From Umbelopsis isabellina (lineage: Eukaryota; Mucoromycota; Umbelopsidomycetes; Umbelopsidales; Umbelopsidaceae): a DNA stretch of 64,000 nucleotides. Made by a program: the position numbers and the translations under genes. The notes under the pieces were generated by a model. It worked only from the letters and a program-made list of their open reading frames with translations, was not told the DNA's origin and made no database searches. The stretch is taken from NCBI GenBank assembly GCA_016758905.1, contig JAEPQZ010000005.1, positions 744,001 through 808,000 on the forward strand, read 5' to 3'. This document shows, in pieces, positions 23,481 to 35,904 of this stretch (position 1 is its first letter; each line of letters opens with the position of its first letter).

Positions 23481-24250
23481 TTCGAAAAGTTAGAAAAAAA
23501 GAGGGTTGTATGGTATGCAAGCCAGCGTAGTTTTATTGCGGTTCAAAATTTTGGGAGAAGCTTCACGTTCCCTAGCCAATCAAATTCCGCAAATTTTCTT
23601 GTCTATAATTTTGACCTACATTTGTGATGATCTACAGCCATTCACACCTTCATTTTCATCGCGTCTTGTATGTAACTCTTGATATACGTTGTATTTTCTA
23701 TTTAATGACTGCTCCATGTACTTTCACATCTTACATGATAATATTATTGCTTCATATCCGAGTTTTTATACACTGCTTACACTGTAATGGTCACTCATAC
23801 ATAGTTGGAAATCGTATAGCTTCTCACTGAGCATTAAAAATAGCAATTGACATTGCATACTTGGTAGCTTGGATATTTGAATGTTTGAAGCCACTTAATA
23901 TTGATAGTCATTGTCGTTTTTTAGCCTTGAATTAAAGAAAAATGCCAACCAATGAGCAGCAGCAAATTGGGACGTCACATTTTCGAATTTTCCCGCCCAA
24001 AGGCGATGGTGCTATACAGGCACCCCGAATTGGCAATCATTGTTCCATCTCTTTTTTCCTTTGCGCGTATGTATAAATTAAATGAAGATCATTAGAGAGT
24101 AATTGACCGAGCATCTATACGATTGAAAGATCGATGGATGGTCAAGATAACCTCGTTGATGAAATGTTTGTTCCAAATGCCATTTGACTAACATGTTCAT
24201 TTGCCCTTTTTCGCAATTATCCAAATTCAGAGCAATCGACTTCTTTGAAA
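23481..24250. other. Shared divergent promoter, RPL27 / RPS0
   Basis: 770 bp between two ribosomal protein genes. It contains GACGTCACA (23971-23979), close to the core GTCACA found upstream of other genes here, and T/C tracts (TCTCTTTTTTCC near 24048) on the RPS0 side. No gene is visible inside. Confidence 0.45.
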
Positions 24251-25296
24251 ATGTCCAAGGTCCCTGCCAGTAAGTTGACGCAAACACACCATCTCGACTA
24301 GTCGCAACAAGTGGAAACCATATACTCATCTGCTATAATTCTTTAGTTCTTAACCCCACTGAGGAAGATCTCCAACTCCTCCTTAGCGCTCAATGCCACC
24401 TTGGTGCTAAGAACGCTACCTCCGTTATGTCTTCTTACGTCTACAAGCGCCGTAACGATGGTATGTAGAAGTTGGTCAAAATAACGATTTCGCATGATAG
24501 ATTTTTAACTGTAATCTGTGAAGGTATCCATCTTATCAACCTTGGTAAGACCTGGGAGAAGCTCGTCCTTGCTTCCCGTGTCATCGCTGCCATTGAGAAC
24601 GTGAGTAGAGAAAAAGTTTTTTGATGATAGTTTTAAACAATAATTCTAATCTTGTGTCTCTTTAAAAAGCCTCAAGACATCGTTGTCATCTCTGCCCGTC
24701 CCTACGGTCACCGTGCTGCCTTGAAGTTCGCCAAGTATATTGGTGCCGAAGCTATCGTCGGTCGTTTCACCCCCGGTACCTTCACTAACTACATCACCCG
24801 TTCCTTCAAGGAGCCCCGCCTCATCATCAGCACCGATCCCCGTTCTGATTTCCAGGCCATCAAGGAAGCTTCCTACGTCAACATCCCTGTCATCTCCCTT
24901 GCTGACACCGACTCCTTGCTCCAATACGTTGATGTTGCTATCCCCACCAACAACAAGGGTAAGCACGCTCTCGGTTTGATCTACTGGCTCTTGACCCGTC
25001 AAGTCCTCCGTCTCCGTGGTACTCTCGAGTACAACCAACCCTGGGACGTCATGGTTGATATGTTCTTCTACCGTGATCCCGAGGAAGCTGAGAAGGAGGC
25101 TGCTGCCGCTGCCGCTGCCGCTGCTGAAGGTGAAGCTGATTTCACCGCTGCTCAAGAGTCTGAGTGGGCTGCTGACATCAACGCTGAAGGTCCCGCTGCC
25201 ATCGCCGGTGCCGCTGACTGGACTGCTGAGACCTCCGCTGCTGACTGGGCTGAGGATGCCACCAATGCTCAAGCTTCTTCCAGCTGGGACGCATAA
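24251..25296 (+). CDS. RPS0: 40S ribosomal protein S0 (uS2, laminin-receptor family)
   Basis: Four exons: 24251-24269, 24347-24460, 24524-24600 and 24670-25296; 278 aa. [19 protein letters not shown], then [11 protein letters not shown], the signature [20 protein letters not shown], and [18 protein letters not shown] identify eukaryotic uS2. The C-terminal extension is Ala/Glu-rich with WAA/DW repeats, typical for RPSA/RPS0 and needed for 40S maturation. Codon bias is extreme (C-ending codons), and this leaves long chance open frames on the opposite strand, which I discard. Confidence 0.97.
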
Positions 25297-25514
25297 ATTA
25301 TTGATTCCCTAGAATCAATATACGTTTCAATAGATCGACGCTGACACCATTTTATAAAGTGTCAATTTAGATTGTCTGCCAAAATAAACTTTTAGTGCTT
25401 TTGCAACTCATACACGTGATGTTTCCATTTTGTCCATCTTTGTCTTTTTTAGTAGAAGGAGAAGCTTGCCTTTCCAAGGAAAAGAATATTTAAGCTTTTG
25501 TCGTCTTACCATCC

Positions 25515-26602
<1,088 letters not shown>

Positions 26603-26803
26603 TTAGGGCCGCATATTCTTCCCTATATTCTCTTAATCTATACAGATTATTCATCTCAAAATGTAACCAATGTTATTGATTGAAAACCAAAAAGTCACTA
26701 AGATTTGATGAACTTGATATTCATTTATTTTTAATCGCTTGTGCTGTACAATTTTTAATGATCTATGAAATGACAAATACTAAATGATTATTTTGGAAAG
26801 TTA

Positions 26804-28235
26804 TTATTTCATGGAGAGAAGCTTGACATCGAAGATGAGGGTGGAATTCTTGGGAATACCAGGCAAGCTTTGAGATCCATAGGCAAGGGGAGCGGGAATG
26901 GTAAGTCTGCGCTCTCCTCCAATTTGCATACCAACGATACCTTGATCCCATCCCTTGATAACTTCACCACGGCCGAGACCAAAGTTGAAAGGCTTGCCAG
27001 AGACGTTCTTGTCAAAAACCTTGCCGCTCTTAAGCTTGCCAATGTAACGCATACCAATCTGGGATTATAAAAGCGTTAGTCAAACGAAGTCAGCAGAAAA
27101 TAAGCCAATGCATTTACTTACACGTTGACCAGCCTTAGCCTTAGGGCCAGTGCCAACCTTGACGTCCTCAATGAGCAAACCGTTGGCCAACTTGGTGGCC
27201 TTGGGCTGCTCCTTCTTAGGTTCTTCCTTCTTGGCCTCAGGCTTCTTAGTTTCGGGCTTCTTAGCCTCGGCTTTCTTAGCTTCGGGCTTCTTAGCCTCGG
27301 CCTTCTTAGCTTCAGGCTTCTTGGCAGCTTCTTGAGCCTTTTGCTTCTTATTGGCAGATGCATCGGCAGCGGCTTCAGCGGCGCGCTTCTTCTCGTTCTT
27401 AGTCTTGGGGGCTGGAACGATTTCCTCTTCATCACTCTCTTCTTCCTCATCGCTATCTGGCTCGGCGGCTGCTTAAAGAGAAATGCGTAAGAACATGTGT
27501 CAACCCGTCAGTTAATTCTCAAGTAAAGATTACTCACCAAGTCGCTTGGCACCGTTTGTAACGATTCCATTGATGAGACTGATGTTGACATGTTAATCTT
27601 GCTATTCTCACTTCTAATAATTCTTATTTACTCGGCTGTACTTACGCATCTTCATCTTCATCCTCCTCTTCACTGTCGACTTCCAAATCATCTTCATCGC
27701 TGCTACCCATCATAAGATCGTCAGAATCATAAGGATCTTGATCCATATCATCGTCAGGGAGATAGTTTCCAGTAAGATGGACAGCGCTAACAATTGAATT
27801 AGTATCGTAGATAAGTGAGACGAGATGGAAAATTGCAACTATCTTACTTTTCGCCGCTGATAGAGAAAGTAACCTCTTCACCCTCAACAAAGGTGTGATC
27901 CAAAAGTTGTTGCTCAATATGCTTAGGTGTCAAACCGCACAAGACATACTCCTTGTCATCGACGGTCACCTTGACGCAAGTGCGTTCTTGAGACTTGATT
28001 TCTTCACCGAAAGAAGCCTAAGAGGACTCAATCAGTAATGCTTTTAGTGAAACAAAAACACTCAAACTATATTACATACCATGGAAACACGGAAAGCTTC
28101 CTCAACGACTTGAGTGTAAGTCTTGCCGGGCAAGACGTGAAGACCTTAACAAGAAAATGCATCCTGTAAGAATATTTATGATAAAGAGCACCAGATCACA
28201 CACTGACACTTACCCCAGAAACCGAGAATGGACAT
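26804..28235 (-). CDS. FPR4: Nucleolar FKBP-type peptidyl-prolyl isomerase (Fpr3/Fpr4, FKBP39/46 type)
   Basis: Seven exons: 28235-28214, 28144-28080, 28017-27848, 27786-27646, 27578-27538, 27471-27122 and 27058-26804; 347 aa. The N-terminal nucleoplasmin-like domain starts [15 protein letters not shown]. It is followed by a very acidic stretch ([10 protein letters not shown]), a second acidic run, and a Lys/Ala/Glu/Pro repeat (units like [10 protein letters not shown], about 27205-27345). The C-terminal FKBP domain has [37 protein letters not shown] and the [10 protein letters not shown] loop, ending SMK. Family members bind histones and isomerise proline in histone H3 tails and nucleolar proteins. 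A Homol-D octamer lies about 92 bp upstream in the opposite orientation. Confidence 0.93.
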
Positions 28236-28545
28236 TGTAGATTGATTTAGTTACAAAGTATGAACGTTTCAGGAAACAGTGAAGAAAAAAAAGTTGAAAA
28301 ATTGCCAGAACGCAAGTCTTCCACAGTCACATCTGGCTGCTTGTCAAAATTGCAGTATAAAATCATGTCGGGCCATAATGTATGCTTGGGTTTGAAATGT
28401 TACACTGAAACATATTCAGATTACTTACAGTGAACTCGCTCAGGCTTTCAATGGTTTTATTCATTCATTTAAAATATATAAACTAGAGAGAGGGAAAAAA
28501 ATGCAATAACGGACTTTTTCTTAAAATCTATCTTCAATATGACTT
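28236..28545. other. Spacer between PMT2 3' end and the FKBP start
   Basis: 310 bp between the 5' end of the FKBP gene and the 3' end of PMT2, both on the minus strand. It contains the FKBP promoter and AT-rich PMT2 3' sequence. Confidence 0.5.
28324..28331 (+). promoter_or_regulatory. Homol-D-like element CAGTCACA
   Basis: CAGTCACA on the plus strand, 89-96 bp upstream of the FKBP start codon (28235, minus), in the reverse orientation relative to the gene. Fission-yeast Homol-D boxes can work in either orientation as I recall, but that should be treated as background. Confidence 0.45.
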
Positions 28546-31256
28546 TTAGAGTTCATACAAATTCCAAGTACCCCGCCAATTGCGACCTTTAAAGTCGCTA
28601 ACTGGGCCTTCCATACCATAAGCGAATGGGGATAAGTAGAAGAATGTGAAGATGACAGATGTATATGCCACAGCCCAAACGGCGGTCCGGGCTGTCTTAC
28701 TCAGACGCGCAGTGGCGTGCTCTATGGCGAAGGGGACTAATAGAATGGCAAAATATAGAGCAGGGAAATAATGATGTAAATATGTAACACGTCCCATAAT
28801 AAAGAATGGCCCATAATGGAGGAGCCATCCTAGACCCAAAGTCTTTACAACAAAGGAGAAGTAATCCCATTGGCCTAAAAAAAGGTTTGTAAGTCATAGA
28901 GCTACCATCGTCAAGCATGACGGTAAATGCTTACCTGGTGAATGATCTCTGATTTGTCTCTGTCTGCGGATTATAAATGCTGCATATGCAGCGGCGACCC
29001 CAAAGATAGTAGCAAGGGCTGACCACCAAACTACAGGATTGCCAGCTAAGTAGTACTTAATATCACCGTCACCCCAACCATTCATACGGAGACCAAGTCT
29101 AATTGTGAGCCAGTCCAAAGGTTCGGAAGCCAATGTATCCTCTCTGTCGGGGTCAGGGGTGAGAGCATTGTTGGAAGTCCACATGGCGACATTGAGATGC
29201 CAAAAGTCACGGAAAAAGGGACTTTTATAGGATTTGGCTGGAGCTGGCTCGAGATCGGGATGATCATTACTTTCGACATTCCACATGGCGTGAGGGCTGG
29301 CAGTTTTGTTGCCTTTATCACAAATGACCTCAATTTGTTTGAAACCCCATTGTGGGAGGTTGACATTGTTTGCCATCAGAAGGCACCCCAGCTGACTATG
29401 TCTCAAACGAAACCTTGTCGTCAATGCTCGAACTCTGTCCGCATCTTTGTGCAAAATATCATCAACAATTTCGACTTTCCAGTGATCATTTTCATCGCCT
29501 ATTTTGTCATCGCCATAAGCACTAACTTCCCATTCTGAGGTTGTGACAGGTGCCTTGATGGGATGACTATGTAGCTGTCTGCGGGTTGGAGCATGAACTA
29601 GACGAACAACATCACCATCACGAACATATTCCACAGGCACACCTTCGTACTCAGGCACGACGCCATCCGCTCTTCGCTTGGTGATGATCCAGTCATTGTT
29701 GCTGTCATTATAGTGATAGCATGTCACCTGCTGTTGCTCAGATCCACTGGGAAATCTTTGTACATGAGAATGCAAAAGACCGCCGCCATAACCAGAGTTC
29801 TTGATAGTCAATTTGGATCCATACGCAACATCTGTCAGAGTTTATGCATTAGAACATCAACAGCAAAAAATAATAGATACATCCACAAGAAACACACACC
29901 AACAGGATTTTGAGCCAAAGTGTTGCCTTCCAAGTTAGCTTGAAACAAAGAGCTCATTTGTGCATCGCCAGGTCCAGATCTCGACAAAACGGCGAAATGG
30001 GCTACAAAACTGAGGATGTAGATTGTGATGGGCAGGACAATTAAACAGGCAACACGAGCAGCAAAATGCTTTGCATATTGAACTTTTGGCATTTGCAGAT
30101 CACCCAGTTTGTCCCACAAATCCTCGATTGTGTATAATCCCACCAATGCTACAGCAAAAAGACCGACCCATTTAACACTGGAAACAAGACCAAGTGATAC
30201 ACCTGTTAATGCTAGATATATCCACCATGTGTCGGAGAAAGGGCTATCTCAAAGTTAGTAATGTCCATAAAATTAGTAACAGAGAAGGAGACTTTCACTT
30301 ACCGATTCCTTTCATTGTGGAAAGACACCAAGGCAAGTAGGGTAGTGGAAGTGAAGAAAAGGAGCATAGAATCGAGTAGAATAAACCGACTGATGCAAAG
30401 ATAAGCCAGGTCTGCCATCAGAATAAAATTTTAGTATTCCTTTTGTGCTTCGTATTTGAATGTCATCACTAAGCTCATTTACCGCAAAGATTCATCACAG
30501 CTGCCAAAATACTTGCATTCTCCGAATACCCAAGACGTTTTGCAGTATAATAAGCGACGGGTACAAGGAGAGCTCCCCAAGTAGCGTTAAAAAGTCTCAT
30601 AGGGACAAAATTGACATCGTCTGGATAAGTCTCTCCAGACTTGAATTCATAAGATCCGTCATATCCAGCGAGCAGTCCAGCAAGCGCATTAAGCATTTTG
30701 CCCAACGGTGGATGAACATCAAAGTAGAATTCGCGTTTCAAATAATGTGATGCAAACTAATGACCGGCCGTTTAATATAATGATTTTCCCCATCTCATCC
30801 ATTTTCTCCAAAAATACTGTACCTTGCCAAAATGAGCCTGTAATATAGTGATTATGAACAATCAGAAAACAATTCCAGCATAACGATACTTGAGGCATAC
30901 TTGAATTTACCTCATCCCAAACCACCTTTCGTGATCTGCCAATGATTCGAAAACGCGTATAAAAGGACAACAAGGTCAACACTACAGGATTGATAACATC
31001 CTTGTTTCGCTGATACATAGCGATATACTGTGATGCATCATATTAACACGCTGAAGAATACGGATATAAACATCAACGCTGAGTTGTAGCATACCTTGTT
31101 GGAAGAATACGCCACCGGCGGTTGAACGGGCATTGGTCTGAACACCTTTTCCTTTTCATCTACCAGCAATGAATCTTGCGATTCATAGTGGTCATCCATA
31201 TAATCAGCGGGATGGTCATGCTGACCAGGTATATTTCTCCTTTTGAGATTGTCCAT
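28546..31256 (-). CDS. PMT2: Dolichyl-phosphate-mannose protein O-mannosyltransferase, PMT2 family
   Basis: Eight exons: 31256-31095, 31027-30911, 30837-30823, 30756-30483, 30411-30303, 30243-29900, 29831-28935 and 28874-28546; 748 aa. The catalytic luminal loop reads [20 protein letters not shown] (DE motif). It is followed by [16 protein letters not shown] and [14 protein letters not shown], the pattern of the PMT2 subfamily. Multiple membrane segments flank a central MIR region (exon 7: [20 protein letters not shown]). The C-terminus has [17 protein letters not shown]. It transfers mannose from dolichol phosphate to Ser/Thr of secretory proteins in the ER, usually as a PMT1-PMT2 dimer. Exon 3 is a 15-nt microexon encoding AHFGK, part of the catalytic loop. 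A Homol-D octamer lies about 105 bp upstream. Confidence 0.95.
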
Positions 31257-33194
31257 ATCCTAGATCCCAACACGGATACAATGAGAAGCAGACAAAGTGG
31301 AAAATAAACTGGTGGAGTTCACTGTGTAATAAAGAGAAAAATCCAAGCTATCCGCCGGTGTGACTGTAAAGGGGCCGCTGAGATGGTTAGGGGTGAGCGA
31401 ATGAAATACTATTGAATTTTTTGTACCCCTTGTTGAGCATCCAGTCAGGACTAGCCAACGACACATATTAAATGCCATCTGTAGAATTAGATCGTCCACA
31501 CATCCAATTTCAACTTTTTGAGCCAAATTGTGCTCGTATTAATCAGTTAAAAAGCATCACTTTTTTAAATTAACTACGAGATAAAAATAAACAAACAAAA
31601 TGCAAATAACTTTGTATGACCGATTGAATTGACAGTCGCTATTCCCGTGTCCCTATTTGACTGGGAGAAAATGCTTAACATGCTTGGGCAACATTGGACC
31701 CTTAAATGAAAAGGATGAGAGTAGGCTTTATTGCCACCTGCCATGACACGCCTCATTTTCGTGATATCTTATTTTTGTCTGCCAATCTCAGTCATAGTGC
31801 ACGTGCCATATGCAGATTGAGCCAGATTGAGCAAAAGTATGCAGGTCGACTTTGCCCAGCTCGACAGTGCCACACACAGAATTCTAAGATACTGCTCATG
31901 ATCAGTTTCATTCTCATCGTCAATAAGCAGAGCCAGACGAGGTTTTCAAAATATAACTACCCTTGTCAGATCCCGTTTGACCAACAAAGTAGTTTTGAAT
32001 TGCAGTTGTCGCGTGAGTGCATACAGCGAGAAGGGCGCCAGGTCAGTTTTATGTGGTGGTGTTTTCCAGTTCCGATGAATTCACACACATTTTCATCTCA
32101 TCAAGCCTCACTGAGTTGAGTAGACTAAACACCTGTGAATATCATTTTTAGAATTATCTGTTTGATCATCAAAATTACGGAATAGGTGAGAATATTTACT
32201 ATTAGCGTCCAGCAGGAATTCTCAGGATGTGAGCCGAATGCAATTTATGGTTTTTGACGTGTATTTCATGGCAGCCTATCGTCGTTATGCATCACTGTAC
32301 TTTATTTTAGGCTTTAAGAATGAGGTAAGGTTCACTAAGCCATGTTACAAGCTTGGCCAAATGGAGCGACTTTTTGACAGCTTTTTCTCACGGATTGTTA
32401 GAACCCGTTTGCCATGTTAGAGTTGATCCAATTTTGTGTGGGTGAGTAAATGGTGTTTCGAAAAAATCAGTCCAAACCAAATACTCTATTAAAATGATTT
32501 TGGTTGGTTGCTCACAGAATGTCTCAATGACCGGGTGGATCAAATTGTGAGTTTCAAACAAGCTTTAATTTTTGTAGCAAGATTAAATCTATCATGAAGG
32601 TTTGGCCGATTATTAATTTTTGGACGGGGTAGTCTGAGCTGGATATTCTGTTCAATTTGGACAAGGTGCATATGATCATGGATGAGATTATGATGAATGG
32701 AATCATAATAGAGTGCAACCGGAAGAGAGCGGCACCTCAAATGGAATGAAAAAAGCTACCGTCGTTATCGGCGGAGATTTGTATGCTCTACGAACCGCTT
32801 ATCATTTGGCAACTAAATGGAAAAAAAATATTCACTCATTCGAGATCAGACACGCACTAGCAGTCGGCTGATACCAATTTTATAGACACCTTCTCTTTAT
32901 GTAATCCGCTTAATATGGCCATATAGATAACCGCTATCGCCTTCCTCGGACAGACATGTACTTACCCAAAAGGACTTGGATCCCAATTTGGGTCGTAAGT
33001 ACGATACGAGTCTCACATGACTCAGTCCCACCGAAATATTTTCAGGGTGGCGTATTGCTGGGATTTGGACCAATCAGATAGCTAGTGTTTTTTCAGACTA
33101 TATTATTTCTACAAATTGTAAAACAAAAAAAAATCTTTCATACACTCCTTCCTCTTTTTCTACTTTTTCTTATTTCTCTTCACCTTGGGATCAC
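31257..33194. other. Divergent intergenic region, PMT2 / amino-acid permease
   Basis: 1.9 kb without a supported gene. A 137-codon frame at 31706-32119 has no recognisable motif. Near the permease there are GATA words (AGATAAC at 32925 and CAGATAG near 33077), which in fungi can bind nitrogen-regulatory GATA factors; this is suggestive only. Confidence 0.45.
31359..31366 (-). promoter_or_regulatory. Homol-D-like element upstream of PMT2
   Basis: Reads CAGTCACA on the minus strand, 103-110 bp upstream of the PMT2 ATG (31256), in gene orientation. Confidence 0.5.
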
Positions 33195-35179
33195 ATGGAA
33201 AAGACCGAGATCGAGTCGTACGGTCACGAAGACCCTAACTCTTATCGCGGGGAGACCCCAGGTAGTCATTATCCTCCATACGCTAAATATGGCTCGGAAT
33301 ACGATGATGAAGCCAAACAAGAAGTTGTTGATCAGACCTCTGACATTGGCCAAGTCGAAGAACAAGCTGGTACTAAGCGTGGTCTTAGTGCTCGCCACAT
33401 TCAGATGATTTCGCTCGGTGGCGCTATTGGGTAAAGCTTTAACTTAAAAAATATATGCAGACAAATCGAAGAAAGCAGCCGAAACGTTAACCTTGTTCCG
33501 TTATATAGAACCGGTCTTTTCTTGAACTCTGGTGGTAATATCGCCTCTGCTGGTCCAGCGGGTGCCCTCATTGCTTACATTGTCAGTACGTATCAGTCAT
33601 CCACCATATACAGCTCGCTCACACGCTGGTGTAACGCACGATCACCTCGTTTTCCGATACCATATGTCATTTTACTTACTCAAGCATCACATTAATAGTT
33701 GGTTTCATGGTGTTCTGTATCATGACTTGTCTTGGTGAAATGGCCACGTACATGCCAAGTAAGTAAAATCTCACAAGAATATCTTCGATGACGCTATCAG
33801 TCGACTTTTGTACAATCAGCATTTTTTTAATCAATTTTCTTTTCACGTTGCACCAACTCTTTTTTTTAGTTTCTGGTTCTTTCAACTTGTACGCCGCTAA
33901 ATTTGTGGATCCCGCTCTTGGCTTTGCCTTGGGTTGGAATTATTGGTTCTCATGGGCTGTAACAATTGCTACTGAACTTGCTGCCGCCGCCACCATTATC
34001 GATTACTGGTTCCAAGATTACCAACCTGTTCCCAATGCCGCATGGTCTGCCATTTTCTTGGTTTTGATCTTCGGTGTCAACACCTTTGGTGTCCGTGTTT
34101 ATGGTGAATTGGAATATTGGTTTGCCATGATCAAGATCATTCTTGTTATTGTCTTTTTGATCGTTGCCCTTCTTGTCACCACCGGCGCTGTTGGTGGTCA
34201 TACCATTGGTTTTTCATACTGGAAAGATCCTGGTGCGTTCAACAATGGTGTCTTGGGTACCGTTGGTGTCCTTTTGTCCGCCGGTTTCTCTTTCCAAGGT
34301 ACTGAAATCGTAGGTGTCACTGCTGGTGAGGCCAAGAACCCCCACAAGAGTGTTCCTCGTGCTATCCGCAATGTCTTCTGGCGTATTGTCATTTTCTTCG
34401 TCTTGACAATGCTCTTTATCGGTATGTGCGTACCCTACACCTTGCCCGATCTCTCTACTTCTAGTGACTCCACCACTGCCTCCTTCACCATCATCTTCAA
34501 CCTTGCCGGTATCGGAGTAGGCGCTCACATTGTCAATGCTGTCATTTTGAGCTCTGTGTTGTCTGCCGCCAACTCTTCCTTGTATACTTGCTCCCGTACT
34601 TTGATGGCTCTGGCCAGAGATGGCAAGGCTCCCAGCATTTTCGCACGTGTCACCCGTTTCGGTTCTCCTCTCTGGGCCACTCTTGGTTCTTCCATCATTG
34701 GTTTTGCCTGTGTGTTTGTTGATCTCTACCGTCCCGAAGATGCTTTCGTTTGGTTCTTGAGTATCACTGCTGTCACTGGTTTCATCAGCTGGACTGGTAT
34801 TGCCGCTGCTCATCTTCGTTTCCGTAAAGCTTATGTTGCTCAAGGACGTGATGTTAACGAATTGCCTTACCGCGCATTGTGGTATCCTTTCTCTCCCATC
34901 TTTGCTATCGTCTTGACTGTCTTGATTGTCTTGGCTCAAGGTTATGGTGCTTTCTATCCTCAATGGGACGTTCTTACCTTCTTCATTGATTACATTGGTA
35001 TTGCACCATTTATTCTTACCTACGGTGGTTACAAGATCTTCAAACGCAGCAAGGTTATTCCTTTGTTGGAAGTTGATCTTGATACTTCCCGGTATATCCC
35101 TACTTATGAAGATGAAATTGAAAACCAAGAGTACGAGCATCGTCCTTGGTATAAGAGAGTATTCGGCGCCATCATCTAA
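33195..35179 (+). CDS. Amino-acid permease, YAT/AAT family (Gap1/Lyp1-like)
   Basis: Four exons: 33195-33430, 33509-33585, 33699-33758 and 33870-35179; 560 aa. A hydrophilic N-terminal tail of about 65 residues precedes KRGLSARHIQMISLGGAIGTGLF, the classic first-helix signature of fungal amino-acid/proton symporters. [34 protein letters not shown] follows in two pieces around an intron. The remainder shows the expected twelve hydrophobic segments, with GFSFQGTEIVGVTAGE (helix 6) and SSLYTCSRTLMALARDGKAP. The tail is acidic and aromatic. It imports amino acids across the plasma membrane with protons; substrate range cannot be told from sequence. Codon bias is strong in exon 4, suggesting high expression. 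Confidence 0.93.
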
Positions 35180-35904
35180 AAAATTTATTGCCTTAAAGGC
35201 TTGGCATGATATCTACCCTTTTTTCCTATCTACATGTCATTATGCTCCTATTTATCGCTACTCAAGAATATGTACTTTCAAAAAATAAGTGTGCTATTGC
35301 ACAACTATCTTCACTTTTCTTTACTTTTAGAAGAGAAGGCTTTCTCCCCTTCATATCCGATTTAGTTACACCTCCAAATTTCTTTTACACCGATTTTGTC
35401 TCCTCCCGATGTATATCCCGAATGTATTATTGTGAACTTTCAATAATATCAAATTGTAGCATTATTGATGATACAACTTTTTTTCAAACGCACTGCTCAA
35501 AAGTCTGTGGTTCAATTGATTTTTATAAACGGTCTGTGCGCTTTAAGCTTTTTATCTTTGTCCCTATCAGTTACAAGAGATACAAGTGCCACCTTTGCCG
35601 ATACAGGAACTACAGCATTGATGCTAAGCAGTAAAAGGATGCGCTGCAATACGCTGGCGCTGCACCTTTTATAAATGTACAATGTCTTCATTAACTGTCA
35701 AAGTGATAAGCGAGAAAGACAACAGGAGAAAATAGAGATTTCACTAGTATTTTGCCGTAGTTAGACATATCTTGCATCTGATATGCAATGCAATGAATAA
35801 ATTATCCCACCGAAAAATAACTATACACTATCGTCACTAGAAGTAAAATGAGAGTTTAGCACAGTCAATGATTATAACGCATCACTGTACCAAGTAGAAA
35901 AAGC
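35180..35904. other. Convergent 3' spacer
   Basis: 725 bp between the permease and UBE2W 3' ends. The hydrophobic frame at 35206-35634 overlaps AT-rich DNA and lacks any motif; no gene is called. Confidence 0.5.

Noticed and set aside
24646-25272. 208-codon open frame antisense to RPS0
   Set aside because: It is a by-product of the strong C-ending codon bias of RPS0; its product is a Ser/Gly/Thr-rich string without domain or splice structure.
31706-32119. 137-codon plus-strand frame between PMT2 and the permease
   Set aside because: No family resemblance; mixed Cys/Ser/His content without pattern.
34214-35140. 308-codon open frame antisense to the amino-acid permease
   Set aside because: It mirrors the codon bias of exon 4 of the permease, which is a clear family member; the antisense product is low-complexity and unlike anything known.
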